This document shows, piece after piece, positions 1 through 13,510 of a stretch of 64,000 bases of DNA. Source of the stretch: Oreocharis arfaki. Its lineage: Eukaryota > Chordata > Aves > Passeriformes > Paramythiidae. The position numbers and the translations under genes are program-made. Numbering within the stretch: position 1 is the stretch's first letter; each line of letters starts with the position of its first letter. The notes under the pieces were generated by a model. That model had not been told where the DNA came from and made no database searches. It saw nothing but the letters and a program-made list of their open reading frames with translations. Location of the stretch: positions 153,065-217,064 of the forward strand of contig VZRR01010232.1 in the NCBI GenBank assembly GCA_013398015.1, in the 5' to 3' direction.

Positions 1-3000
1 GCCCATCAAATGGTTAGCAAAGAGCCAATTGTTCTATTTACAAGAGCTCTCCTGCCTGGAGGAGAGGCAAAAAAAAAAAAAAAAGTATCAAGACAAGCAT
101 TTCCTCCCTGTAATGATAAGGAGCTGTTGCCTGCAGCATTCAGACTACACGGTTTCACAGATGTTTTAAAAAAAACCCCAGCCAACAGCCTCGCTCTACC
201 TTAACTAGAGCAGCAGCACAATTGTCTGTCAGTCTTTGTACAAAGCAGAGTGGAAATATTGCCCTCCTGTTTCTTTAAGTCCCAGGGACTTAGTAAAATT
301 AACACTAAATGTTTTAAAAGAAACCCTATCAAAAATCACTGATGATTTCAAGTTATTATTGAGCATGGGTGTCTGAGTAGCTTGGGGCAGTGCACATAAA
401 CTTGACAAACAGGGTACTTTAGTGCTGCCTGCCCAGATCCACATAATAGGGCAATGAAGCTTTTATTCATTCAAAGAAAGGTTGAGTTTGATTGGCAGGT
501 CAGCCTGCCTGAACACCACAGTCTCTTTTCCCTAACACTTCACTGCTATCAATTACAGTTTTGAATGTGAATTGTTTCTAATGTAAAATAATGCCAACCT
601 CTGCCTCTAACCTCAGGCCAGAAAGCTCTCCTGTGTTGTTTCTTTTTTTTTTTTTATTCATATTCACTGACTGCCTGAGGAATCTGTTTCTGCTTTGTAT
701 TTTCTCAGTCTCTCACCAAAGTGCTGCCATCAGAAGCCAGATTCATGCACAGCACATTATTTTTATTGTATTAATGATATCATTGGTGAACAAAATTAAA
801 TAGAGTGATTTGTCCCCCCTTCTCCCTTCGGTGGCACAGTAGTAATGTTTGTTTTTTTAAACATGAAGGTTCAGAGACATAATTCATAATAAAGTTATAA
901 TCCATTACAAGCAAGCATGACTCTGAAATTGCTTGATTTTTATCTGGCAGTTGACTTAAATCTGTTTGCAAAACTTGCTGGATTGAAGCAAATGCAGATC
1001 TTATTTAAATCAGGTGATTTGGTTCAGCTGCCATCTGTTGGCCGGTTCATTATTATGATTCTGTGGTTACAGGAGTTACCTGCCTTCATTTATTTCAGCA
1101 AAACAGAAATTACATTTAGTAAATAGTGGGGTGTTATGTAATGTCTCTTTACCCCAGGGAACTGGGTTTACGTGTACGCATGTGTAACCTTAACACAAAA
1201 TCTCCTTTCTGTGCTGGATGACCATTTATGCTGCAAGATGCATTTCCTGTTCTTTGTGACAGACCTCAAAAATGAGTTCCTCTGCTGGCTTATAAAAATG
1301 CCACGTGTGTTACGTTGTGGAAGGTTAGAAAGGCCCTACAGGATGGTCTTTAATGGGCTCCCAGAGTGGGGTATGTGGGTTTAGGACCCTCTGAATGGTG
1401 GAGTCTCTTGTAGGGACTTGTTTTGTAGAATTGGATGCTATTGTTCTTTTTTTCTGCTCCTTCATGTGATTCATGTTCCCTTACTGAGGACTCAACTGTG
1501 TCTGTTTATCCAGTTTAACAAAAGCTTCTATTCCAACTGAATTTCCATTTCACTGTTGTTTACCTGATTTTCCTCAGGATTTTCCCTCTCTCGTGTTCGT
1601 GGCTTGTCTCTCCTGCTCCATTATGGAACCCGTGTAGCACTGCGTGCACTCTGCCTCCAGTGACATCACTTCAGGCTTTCTCCCATCACATCCATTATTA
1701 TCTTGATGGGGATATACAGGAAAGACCTACCTTTGCTCTTTCATCTCTCTTGAGACAGCCACTCTGCAGAGTAACCTAGAAACAAGCCATTCCTTTCGGA
1801 TGTAAATACTTACTAAAATACCAGTTTCAGGATGAAGCAGTGCTTGGGATAACAGCTTTTTTTATCAACTGAATCCTTACATGGTTTTAGCATCTATTTA
1901 ATTTTATGGTGTGATATTTTACTCACAGTTTGTGGTGGAAAAGGATCTCTTCCTTTAGAAAAATGAGTGGATAAAAATGTTATATGATACTTTGTATGAC
2001 ATAGCTGGAGACAACTCCTGCTCCTGGAGGTTTTTTAATTTCCTTGCCGGGCTCTTTCCTGCTATCTGAGATTTCTCCATTAGCTCCAAGGATAGGGTGG
2101 GCTGAGAATTTGAAACAGGAAAACCTGAAGTCTGATTTTTTTTTCATGTTATCAAGTTTCACTTGAGCATCATATATATCACAGTGTCCAGCAGAATGTC
2201 TGAGGAAATTAGAGATTTCTCACCATAGTGTTTATTTCTGTCATGCCTTACTTTAGGTGATTCAAGGTAGGATTTCTAGTTTTTCATAGTGTGTTGTTCT
2301 TTTATTTTGATTTCAGATGAGAATAAATGTAAAAACTTCAGGCTTCTAATTCAGACAAAATTTCCGAATTTTGACCAGTTTGACATTCAGCAAAACTCAG
2401 AACAGACCTGTTAGCCTATTCTTGGTTGATTGGCAGTTTTGATAGCCACTTTGCCTTTTGGGCAGTGGAGGTAAAGTGGCACATGGTCTGATTTCTGTGT
2501 TACACGAATTTTAGAGCACAGTAACTCCACATTTTGCATAGGGAATTCCTGATTTACAAGCTCAGGCTAACAGACCACTTTCACAGCAAACACGTTATGT
2601 ATTTTTGGTGCAAATAAATCTGTGCTCCTCAGTAACTGCCTTGTGAAGCTCAGACCTTTGGAGTCTGAGTGCAGAGCGTGTGGAGAGGAAGCTGTGAGAG
2701 ATGCCACCTACTCCAACTCGTCCTCCACTTTCCAAACAAACATGGCACAAACACATTGTAAATAAAGATGACTTCAGACACAGCTCTTTTCATGGGTGAA
2801 TGAGTTACACTGGGTGTTTTACTGGCAAGCGAAATGTTCCCTGGATTCCACGTTTGAATACTTGATCTGTTAGCATTGCTGGATTCTTTCGTTCCTGTGT
2901 ATTGATTTAAAGTCTCTACTGCAAACAAGCCCTCAGCTCACTGCAAGGCAGCGTTTGGGGCAGATGCTGCTGCCCAGAAGCAGAGCCTGGATTTGCTGCA

Positions 3001-4741
3001 GTCGGGGTTGTGTTCTCCAGGGCTTCAGGACACCATTTGTGGGCCATCTCACTGTGCCAGCAGTCCCCAAAGACCATTATTTCTGGCGATTTGGCAGTGC
3101 CTGTGCTCTTGGGGCTGCAGTAACACATTGGCATTACCCAGCCAGATGAGGAGGATCATGTTCACCTTAGCTGGAGTATGAAGTTGTTGAGGCTGTAATT
3201 CTAGAAAGCAATTGAGCATTTAATGTAAATCCATCACTGTTCTGCACACGCTGAAGCATGTTTTAAACTTTGACTTTAATGAGACTTGACCCAGTGTTTG
3301 AAGGCCTATATGTACTTAAGATCAGCTGATATCGTGAGCACTGTTTAGCTGGACTTCATGCACAATGTGGATGTTGTGGTTTAATATCAGATGAAACAAG
3401 TCCTAATAAGAAAGTTTTTTGGCAGATCAGTCTTTTGCCTTTTTTTTTCGTGAAGTCTGTTGCAATTCATAATGCATCCTTTTTTTCCTTTTTTTTTTCT
3501 GAAAGAACACATGAAGAATTGAATAATGTAGCTTATAATTTTATGAGGCATAAAATTTTTTTGAACAGTCAGCAGAATCCTTCCACAGTTGTTTGGAAGC
3601 TTAAGGGGTTTAGAAAGTTCTTCCTTAGAGATAAATAAGCTGTCAATTCATGATGAAGAAAATCAAACTTGTGCTGTTGATTTTGGCTGTGGTATTTGCA
3701 AAAGTATGAGAGAAATTTTTGCAGTTGTAGAGCACTCCATGTGTTAGCATTTAGCTTTCCAATGCCACATTGTGCCTCTGATAGCATTTCTAAAAGGTAA
3801 ACAGAAATGTCAAAATAATGAAAATAAAAGATTAACCATTCCATTTTTTGAGAGTTAGAAATCAAATCTGTATTGCAAATTAATAGAAAGCCAGATCAAG
3901 TTTCAAAAGCTGCTTATTGCACTATTGCCTGGCTTTTTTTTCCCCTCCCTTCTTCTGAAGGCCTTTTTCAGACTTCACTAGATTTAGATTGTGAAATGTC
4001 TAAACAGAGGTTCTAAACAGAAACCTAGGAGGTATAGAAAGTATGCCAAGAGCAAATTAGTTTACTCAGTTCATGACTTTAATACACCCTTGCAATTAGC
4101 AGAGTATTTCCTTTGGACTGTGGTCTCAAGGTATGTGTTTCTGTTCATGATTTTTTTTTCTTATTTGCTGCCTTTAAATGAGAAAAACCAAACTCCACAG
4201 TTCTGTCTTGATAGGTCCATATGTACCAGGAGTTTGATCATGTTTGAGTCACAGTTTAACTCACAATTTAGTGTCTCCAAATGCATGGGCAGGTGAGAGA
4301 AAAAAGGCTGAGTTAGGACCTGGTTGCAAACAAAGCAGAATTAGGGTGTAAAACCTGCTTGCCAAAGCTCTCCTTGATACACCAGTTTCTCATGAGTGTA
4401 TGCACTGAGGGATGTGCTGTTTTCCATGTGTTGTCTTCTGCTGGAGAAACTACACCTTTTTGGCTGAGCAAAATAGTAAACTCACGGTGATAAACGTTGC
4501 TGAAGGCACCAGTCCCTTTGGAGCTGCATCTTCCCCTACAGGTATCCTAAACCATTCCAGCTCCTGAATTCTTTGTCCCTCTGCAATCTCTCCACTTCCA
4601 TCAGCTAAATTCACTTTCCTCTCACTGCCAAACCTTCTAGAAACAGCTTCAGTTCTACCTGAATCTTCCTGAGCCGCCAGCAGGGTCATCTCTTCCCTCC
4701 CTGGAAAACAACTGCAACCCACCTTGGAGCTGCCAAATTGG

Positions 4742-4851
4742 CACCCACAATTGCAGTGTCTTGACCCAGCGTGACACAACCCCTCTCCCTCAGATACTGA
4801 TCCTGCCCACAAACCCCCCACAATGGCAGCTTGACCCTGGCTGACACAATT
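4742..4851. repeat. Imperfect direct repeat, two units about 71 bases apart
   Basis: CACCCACAATTGCAGTGTCT, then TGACCCAGCGTGACACAAC (4742-4780), is echoed at 4813-4851 by CCCCCCACAATGGCAGC and TTGACCCTGGCTGACACAAT. It lies inside a 213-codon minus-strand open frame and probably helps keep that frame open by chance. A local duplication is the simplest reading. Confidence 0.6.
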
Positions 4852-5482
4852 GCCCCTTGTGTTTGCCAAACCCACAAAATTATAGGGGTTGTGCAGGAAA
4901 AGGCCGTGAGGTGGGTGAGTTCGTGCTCTCTGTGCTGTCTGTGACACTGTGACCCTATTCATGGGCACATCCTTGCAGGAGGACCCGGCAGCCTGTCTGC
5001 AAGGCATTGCTTTAAATTGTAGCCTTAAAAGAACCTTTTTTAGATGCAAATGAAAGGCCCAATAAGAGCTTACAAAAATAAAAAAAAGCACAAAAATGTA
5101 TTAAGATTACTAAGAAATGTCTGGTGCTGCCACCTTAGTCCTATAATTTTCCTGTGTTCACTCTTAATCTTTATTTCTCATGCATGCATGTAGACTGCCA
5201 TGCACCCAAAACCAGTCTCATCATTTATATCTGCGCATGAGAAATCTTCAAGCTATCAAAGATGTGTTTATATTTGGCATAGAAGAGCTATCTGATGGTC
5301 ACTCAGGTTCCAGCCCAGTTTCTTTTAATAGCTGGTGGTGTTTTAACTTTGTATTCCAGTTCTACCAGTGGGAGAATGGGAGAAATTATACATCCTCATT
5401 TCAAGGAAGTGATCTGTGGACTAATCAGACAGTGTTTATCACACATGTGTTCTAAAATGTAAATTCGTATAAATAAAAGTAT

Positions 5483-5524
5483 GTATATTTATGTATACTG
5501 TATTTATATACAGTATAAATATAC
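5483..5524. repeat. AT-rich inverted repeat (hairpin)
   Basis: The left arm GTATATTTATGTATACTGTAT (5483-5503, with a short bulge) pairs with the right arm ATACAGTATAAATATAC (5508-5524) across a four-base loop. It could be a slippage product, a small MITE remnant or a cruciform-forming site. There is no matching flanking duplication I can point to. Confidence 0.7.
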
Positions 5525-5759
5525 CTAGAGCATGTATGTGTGCACATCCATGTGTCTATGAACACGATAGACATATAAAAGATGAATTTATTAGTTTTTT
5601 GCTAGTGTGTTATTAATTCACTCTTGTGCCACCGAGTGCCCTGGTTTGGGAGCAGGGTTTGGGGATCTCTGCTCCCAGATGTGTTTCTCTGCAGGCCCCC
5701 TGGCTGTGTGCTGGGGCAGGAGTGCAGCAGTGCCCTGCTCCTTACAGGGAGGTTTTCTC

Positions 5760-5938
5760 TGGGCTTGCTAATACAGGGAAATTTACTGGCGTAATTATAC
5801 CCGTATAATTATGCTGGAGTAGTTATACTGCTGTAACTCCCCTGTGAATGCTCTTGTGCTGCAATAATAGTGCCCATATGGGGAGTTACACCAGTGTATC
5901 TCTACTGGAAAATATCTCCATGTAGGCAAGTCCTTCTT
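5760..5938. repeat. Ancient palindromic repeat (sauropsid type, unclassified)
   Basis: The region has repeated TATAATTAT/GTTATACTGCTGTAACTCC-type pieces and an opposing GGAGTTACACCAGTGTATCT, so its halves are partly inverted relative to one another. The right edge CCATGTAGGCAAGTCCTT resembles the TGTAGACAAGTCC terminus that I associate with an old non-autonomous DNA transposon common in turtle and crocodilian genomes. The family name is not known to me with confidence. Confidence 0.5.
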
Positions 5939-6263
5939 TAGGGGCAGATTTTGCAGACTAAGGTGCCACACAGCCCTTGCAGGCCCTCGTTTTGCACATC
6001 GTGGTCGGCTTTTGGCAGCCACGTTTTGTGGAGAGGAAAAAGTTGTTTAGAATTCCTACCAGAATCTTTGAAAGGAAACAAACATTTTCTTTCACCAATA
6101 TAGCATTTCTTTCTTCTACAGTCCCTTTATTTATTTTTTAAATATGTCTTAATATCTAAAAATACAGATGTAACTTCTGACTTTTGGGTTCAGGAATTTT
6201 CTTTTTAGATGTGCTGAGGATCAGATATAAGCCATGTCTGGAAGCAGTACTTGGCCAACAGCT

Positions 6264-6287
6264 GAGTGTGTGTGTATGTGTGTGTGT
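6264..6287. repeat. TG dinucleotide microsatellite
   Basis: A GTGTGTGTGTATGTGTGTGTG-type run with one interruption, in intron sequence. Confidence 0.85.
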
Positions 6288-9200
6288 TCATCTATCCATG
6301 ATTCATTCTGAGGGCTGTTTTAGCCTTCATAAAATATTCATGCTGGTTGTGCATGGTTCTATAATTGCCATCTCAGGCCTTGAATTATTTATAGGTTGTA
6401 CTGTTCACATAGTCTCATTTACTGATAGAACAGATAACACTATACAAGAGGATCCCAAACACTCTAATGCCTGTTACTTTGCATTAAGTAGTGGAATTAT
6501 ATTACTGTAGGTGTAAAATGCTGGCCTTTTTCTCCCCTCACTTTAATATATCATTTTTGTATTTATAGTATGCTAATTGTTGAGATGCTGTTAAGCCTCA
6601 TAATTCCTGCCGAGTTTTGCAGAAATCAAGATGTGGTTGAAATGATTTAGCTCTTGATCCCAAAATGATTGTTCTAAATCCACCCCCCTCCCTTCCCCCG
6701 GTGTTAACACCCAGGGTAATTTATTGAAGTGATGTATGAGTACACATGCATACCTGAGCTCCTTTGTTTTACACTATTGATCAGTTTGTGTATCTTAACT
6801 GCTACAAACATTCAGAAGTCCAGCTAACGCAGGCATTCACCAAGTGTATTTTCAAGTTCATTGTACTCAATTAAGTGCTGACTATGAATTCATCATGAAA
6901 AGTGATCTTATTTCCGTCAAATTTCCTATTCATCTCTTCTGTATTTTATTCTGTCAGCTTTTCTGACCTACTTTTGACTTTATTTTTTTACTGAATATGT
7001 GGAATTGCGTCAGTTTAGCTTGGACATACAATGCACTTGGAGTTTTCTTTCCGTGCTCAGTTTTTGGCTTATTTGCTTTCTGAACCAGGTGCTAATTCTA
7101 GGTGGAAAATGCAGCTGGGATAGGTTTTGTTTTAATTTTTTTAAATCGTTCTGCTTTTCTAATTGAAAGAAATAATTCTTGGAGTAAAAATTCAGTCACT
7201 AGCAGAGCCATGCACTGGAATATTTTCCCTTCTTTTACCAAAAACTCTTGCATGTTTTTGCGAAGTCACTGATTTTCCTCCCGTCTGAAAGGAGAATATT
7301 GGCATTTCCTTAACTGGCTTGATGACTGCAGGGACTAAGTACATAAAGAGGATAAATTGTGTCCCTGCTACAGTAAGGAAGTGCAGTAGGAACGCATGGG
7401 AAGGGAAGGCTGCTGGGGTCTGTGGTGGCACTGGAATAGCCCAGGATCACACAGAACACACCCAGTCCAGGGTCTCTCTGGAGCTGCTGGTGCCTGGGAA
7501 GGAGAGCTGGTTAAAGCCCTTCATTTCAGTGCAGCTCCTCCCATTGCTCACACGGGGATTAGGAGGGATGTTCTTCCAGCTGAGTTTCTGTTTCCCTCGG
7601 AGAGCCAATCTCCAGCACCACCCTCTGCTCCAGCTGACAGGCTGGGGATGCTCCTGTCCTCCTGGGCCAGCGCTGTGTTCCCAGCAGGGATCAATCCTCA
7701 CCCTGGAATTCAGGCTTGATTCTGCCTCCGGTGCCAGAGGGCTGAGTCTGGTATTGGTGGTGCTTTGCTCCCTTGTCTCTGCAGAGGTCTGAGGGATCCC
7801 TGATGTTTTGGGAGGGAGGAGCCAGACAGATGTGGTGCAAGAAGGAAGAGGTGGTTGGTGGCTTAGCAGTGATTCAGGTGCAGCATCAACTGCTCGGGGG
7901 AAGTCTGGGGGATGCAAGTGGCAGAAGAGGTGAAGATGGAAATTTTGCCTCTGTCAAAGCAAAGTGTGGGTGAAGGCAGCTCTAGAATGAAGCCAGAAAA
8001 AAAAATAGAGCAAAAAGAAATGTTTCAGCAAAACAAACCATTTTGGTGAACAATAAATTCTTGAGAAAATATGTCTCTGCCTGAGCCCTTATTTTTCTTT
8101 ATAATAAATCATTATAAAATAAACCTTGTGACATTCACTGTTCTGTACAATGGGCTGAATTGAAAAGAGCTGTGTTTTTTTCTGTATGATTTCGTGAGCC
8201 CTGAGGGTCCCTCGGAGAAGGAAACAATGTTATTGTCATGCAGATTTCTCTCCTTTTCTTCAAGATTTCAGAGTTTCCATGAATCCCTTGGAATAGAGTA
8301 GATCTACTTCTTCCCATGTTTTTAAAGCTTTCTCCAGCAGTGCCTGTGTGGTGGCATTTTTGCAATCTCCACCTTTCTTGTGGAGTTTTAGAAGTTTTTA
8401 GGGCTAAGTGTTGCTGCTGTGGTGTGCAGACAGTACCAAGCTTTCATGTTGGCACTCAGCTCACTTTTTGCTTTTTTAGCCCATTTAGAGCTTAATGTCT
8501 ATGTAAGGAAAAAAAAAAAAAACCAAAACAAATTATCAAGATTGTTCTTATCTGTCCTGTGTTTTGTGGTCGTACCTAGAGACCTCTAGTAGGTCTGATT
8601 TCTATCATGCTGCCCCACAAAATTTTTGACTGAAAGGGCTAAAGATGGTAAATGAATGACCGGGAGGAGAGTGGGATTAAAAAAACCCTAGTGCTGGGGG
8701 TGGTGTACAGCTGATGTTATTTGATCATGGTGATGCTGTTTATTTGAGCTGCGCTGCTCTAATAATTTGGTTTTGGTCAGGAATAGTGGTCTCAACTTCT
8801 GCTTACAGAGGTGGTGTCACGGAGTTACGTGAAGGGATGGTTTGCACCATGTAATTTCTGTTTTACATGCTAGAAATACAATAGTGCTTTTAGAGAAGAT
8901 AACACATGGCTTATTAGGAAATTGCTAAATAATTTTTCTGTAGTGAGACGGTTAAAATATGTGGTCCTGGGTTTTCAGGGTCTTTGTGACCTTTAGCATT
9001 TTGCAAGTGATGGGCTGCAGGGATACCCAAGGCATCACTGAGTCTTGACTGGTAAACTGGCCTTTGCTGTCGTGGCTGACCTCAGACTGTACACTCAAGT
9101 AGTTTCCTTCAACAAGAAGTAGTGTGTAGACTGCAGGAGCAGCCATGCTCAAGCCTTTCTACAGAATTTTACCGTCTCTATTGCTCTAAAGGTATGAAGT

Positions 9201-9409
9201 GCCAAAAAAATCCCACACACGACCTAGAAAAACAAATTGATAAGTGCAGTTCTTTCACTGATACGGCCTATACAGAATAATTTTCTTAGAGACATTTAAA
9301 GTCTATGAAATCCTACATCTTTTCCCCTTTATATATCAGAAGTCTTTAAAAATATCTAAGTTTTTTTTTTTATGCCAACAATACATGAGAGAATCCTAGA
9401 TGTGTGTGA

Positions 9410-9525
9410 CACCTTTTAGAAAGTGTCTTTGTCTTTATCTATCCATACAGTACCTGTGTGCTAGAGAAGTGTCATGATCCCTATTTTAGAGATGGGAAAA
9501 GAAGACAGAGAGATTTAAAGGTAGT
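9410..9525 (-). mobile_element. MIR-like ancient SINE fragment
   Basis: The plus strand has GTCATGATCCCTATTTTAGA followed by GATGGGAAAAGAAGACAGAGAGATTTAAAG. This resembles the reverse complement of the MIR core and 3' region (the GGTTAAG ... CTCAGTTTCCTCATCTGTAAAATGGGG section). It is heavily diverged and short. Boundaries are approximate. Confidence 0.55.
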
Positions 9526-11224
9526 TTTTTAAAGGTGTTTTGACTTCTAAAGACGCAGTAAAATGTGCAGTAGGACTTTTAAGAGGGCTTAATTGCATCT
9601 TTAGCAGCCTGAAAGCGACTTGGCTTCCGAAGTATACCAAGTACAGAAAGGAATGTAGGTCTTCTGTGTCCTGCTCTAGTACTGTAACCATTGGGTGGCC
9701 CTTCCAGGGTGAATTGATTTTGGACAAGAAGTGTGACTTTCTGCTGTGCTGCTCTTCAGGATTGCTGCTTCAGTAGGACGTGGAAGCATTGAGTCATGGC
9801 TGCTGAGATTAAGCGAAGAGCTTTCACTTATGAATTTTCTCAAGATGATGTTTTGTCACACTAGAGGTTTTTCTCTAAGAATTTTTTCGTGCTGGCAGAC
9901 CTTCAGACATGATCCTTTCCCACAAATCTTCCTTTTTTACAGACTGTTATTTCCCAACAGAGGCAAAAAAAGCATCCAGAGAATTCAGTCAGATCTGTCT
10001 CTCCCAGGCTGGCTGTGGGCTCATCACCAATGCATTACTGTGTATATTCCAGGATGTTTTGTTTCATAAGGAATGTGTTGCTGTAATGGGATACAACATT
10101 GTAAAAGAGACCATAAGGGCAAAACTGGCATTACTATCAGGAAAGCTTTGTTACAAAACCAAAACAGGGGTCCTGGTTTGTGCGTTCGTAAGAGTCAGCC
10201 TTCCAAGGGGTGAGGAGCTCATCTCGCAGAGGTCCTTTCCTTATCTGTCTTCTTCCTCTGCTGCTGACAAACCTGTTGAGCTCCATAAAAGTTGGTTCCA
10301 GTGACAACTTCCCTGCTGGCCACGGTGTGCATTTGCAACATGCAGTTTTATTAGTGCACATAGTACTTAATTCAGTCGTATGTAGATCCAGATGTCTCTC
10401 ATCAATCCTGAACCTGCCACAGCTGTAACCAAAGTAACCAAAAAGACTCCGGCATTTTCCCTGTTGCTTTCCAACGCTTACAGTTTCTTTGGGAAAATTG
10501 GAAGAAGAGTTTTAAAAAGTACATGTGTATCACATGCACATTTTTCGTGTACTCTGTTACTTTAAGTTATGCTTTATTCATATTGTTCAAAAAAAATCAG
10601 TTTTGCTCAAAAAGTAGTAAAGGAAGTATTGGTGCCATGCCAGTCATCTGCAGTTTAGCATCACATTCTGCAATACAACTCTCTGGTGTTTCATTTCTGT
10701 TTCAAGCTGTGGTTGGCTGTGGAAGCACTAAGAGTGGAAATATTACAGGTGTCCAGACTAACTGTAAATCAAACCCAAGATTTGGCCCCACCTGTATGTT
10801 ATGTTGTTATAAACGATAGTATCTATAAACTTGGTTGGCTTAAAGTGGTGAGAGTGAAATTGTAACATGATACACACAGGAGATGTGTTTTTGATAAACT
10901 TGCTGAAGAGTTGTTTATACATCCCTGTAACACTGCGTGGTAACTTGTGTTCATCTCTACATGTGTCTGACTAGTTACGATGTGTGTTGATAAAATTTAA
11001 CGACTGGACTGAAGAATATTTAATACATTAAAATGTATGAAATATACTTGGAACAGGTACCTAATTCTGTACATTCTATGCCATTCCCACACCCAGTGTG
11101 GGTGTGCACACACGTGCCCACGTGCTGCTGTGGTCCCCAGTGTGCAGTTTATAGTTTGGAGAGAAATCATCCTCCATCATTCGTCACTGCTGAGCTGCAG
11201 CAGACCAGGCCAGCACATCATTTG

Positions 11225-11480
11225 TTAACAGCGACAAAGCCGCGCTCATAAACGCCGACATGTTACATTAATTTATAGGCACTGAGTGACTTATTAAATG
11301 TGACGTGTGAAATATAACAGGGCCCGGTATGGATGATTAGGTTTTGGGCTTTGAATTGTTGACAAGGCAGGGGTAATGAATTGCGGGACACAAGCTAGTG
11401 TGTTTCCCCCTCATTAGTCAGTATTAGCTGCATTAATAGTAATAATTGGATATATTCATCATTTAAAATGTTTTAATAAA
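11225..11480. promoter_or_regulatory. Candidate conserved regulatory block
   Basis: A non-repetitive block with CpGs (GCGACAAAGCCGCGCTCATA, AACGCCGACATG), several ATTA/TAAT sites and the run GCATTAATAGTAATAATTGG. Its texture differs from the surrounding intron and resembles vertebrate conserved non-coding elements, but this cannot be confirmed here. Confidence 0.3.
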
Positions 11481-13298
11481 TGTTTGGACAGCACCTGATC
11501 TAGGCTGTCAAATATTAGACTGGAAGGTTCGTGATGGGAGAAAAATTATGCTGTTCCTTCTGCAGAGATTTATACAGCCTGAGGGGTGCCATTTGCCAAT
11601 GTCCTTTAAGAGGTAATGGGTGGGAGAGAGTTTGGGAGCAGACAGTGCAACAAGAGAGAAACCAGCCTCTCTTGCATTTCAGGAAGACATTTTCAGTTTA
11701 TTCTAAAGACTTCTTGGTCCCAAGCTCAGGTCTCCAAGATGGGGTCTGAACTGGTTATTTCTGGTCAGATGCCAACCTCAGATTAGAACTTCACAAAAGG
11801 TGTGCGTGTTCCCATCTGAATTTGTTTCTCTCTTTCACTACTGCGGACTGAATGTTGCTCAGGGCTCAGGAACTTTCCAATTTGGGGTTTTGGCTTGGAG
11901 TCATCATTGCCTTGAGCTATTAACATATTTAAAATTCCAGAAAATTTTCTGCCTGGACACCTTGAAAGCATAGTTCTCTGTGGGATGAAGGCAGGGCATT
12001 AATGTGGGTGTTCTGCCAGCTCCACTTCCATTCTTGGTTTCTGTATCTCAAATGCATTATTACCTACAATTTGATACAAAGATTCTTCTGATAAAAGAAA
12101 AAAAATACACTTCTTTTTTTCTTCATTATTTTGTGACCTTTATAAGTGAAACTTAAAAAATAATCTAAAACTGTTACCAAGGAATACAGACTATCTGTCT
12201 CTTGCTTTAAAAGTGACATGTAGGTGAACATTAGAACATGCCTTCTAAATGACTGGATAGAGATCAAGAAGACCATGTCCAGTTGCAAAAAAAATTAATT
12301 AATTTTAAAAAAATCTCACTTTAAAACTTGTGAGATATCACTTTGCTGTAACCCATTATGTAATGAAACCCATTTTTTAAAAGCGACCTTCAGGATATAC
12401 AAAAGCAACAGCGCATGGAGTTATTGGCACTGCATCACTAGACTGACAATTTTTTATTTTCAAAGAAGAGTCCTCTAAGGAAAAGCCTCACTAGCGTGGG
12501 AAGCAGCGTTTGGTGGCTCAGTGGGAGGTTGGCTTCCCTTTCAGATGCTGCTGAGGAGGTGTCACACTGGGGAGTGCCGCGTTGCTGGAGGTGCTGTCTT
12601 TCAGGAGAGACACAAAGTCAAGTGTCTGACCACCTGTAGTCATAACAAGTCCCAAGACGCTTTCTGCAAGGATGAAAGTGTTCTCCTCAGTGTCCTTGCT
12701 AGTTCCAGGTAGCTGCTTCTACTGAGCGTCAGGAATCTTTAAGATGAAGGGATCTTCACGCTCTCTTAAACACAGTGAGCCAAACCTGCCTCTTTATATC
12801 CATGAACTTTGCGTGAAAAGTTGTTGGAGGCCTCAGAAGGTGCCAAGGCTGAAGCTGGCTGTAGACAGGCAATGCTGCAGCTCCAGGGTGGCAGAAAGGC
12901 TTCACTGCAGGGGCAGCAGGAGCAGTGCAGTCATTTTGTGCTTGTTGCAGTTATTCTGCTCAATGAAAGAAGTCTTTACAGGTAGAAGCTTGGTCATTCA
13001 GCTATAATCAGAAGGATCCCTCCTTCCCAACTTGGAGTAATATTATTTCATTGAATAGACTCGAAGTCACATGCAATTTGTATGTGATAGTGTACATTTA
13101 ACTGTATTTTGAATCAAGCCCTGAGCATTATAATGTCAGGGTTCTCTGCTGGTGGTTGTTGTTGACAAGTTGATGTGAGGGTATTTTAGCTTGTTGTCTA
13201 ACACATGTCTGCTGATAGGTTTGTCATTGGCACTGCACAGTATTTCTTCAAACTTGGTCTTAATTTTTATTTGGAGATAAGCAGAGATGTAAAACTTA

Positions 13299-13510
13299 GA
13301 ATCATAGAACCATTAAAGTTGGAAAAGACCTCCGAGATCATCAAGTCCAACCTTTGACTGAACTCCACCGTGTCAGCTAAACCACTGAATGCCACATCTA
13401 GTCATTCCTTGGACACCTCCAGGGATGGGAACTCCACCATGGCCCTGGGCAGCCCTTTCCAAATCGTTGCCACCCTTGCAGTGAAGAAATTCTTCCTGGT
13501 GACCAGCACA
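13299..13510 (-). mobile_element. CR1 LINE 3' fragment
   Basis: The plus strand reads AGAATCATAGAACCATTAAA, followed by a GGAAAAGACCTCCGAGATCATC-type segment and GTCCAACC, then a region with GGACACCTCCAGGGATGG and TGGGCAGCCC. This is the reverse complement of the avian CR1 3' untranslated end, so the element lies on the minus strand. It is strongly 5'-truncated, as is usual for CR1, and it carries no usable reverse-transcriptase frame. The boundary furthest from the ATTCTATG-type tail is approximate. Confidence 0.9.

Noticed and set aside
4450..5091. 213-codon open frame on the minus strand as a protein gene
   Set aside because: No domain, no homologue I recognise, an internal diverged duplication and no splice or promoter signals; it is antisense within a long intron.
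7319..7917. Overlapping open frames on both strands (157 and 156 codons)
   Set aside because: A GC-richer patch with fewer stop codons makes open frames on both strands; neither looks like a protein family.
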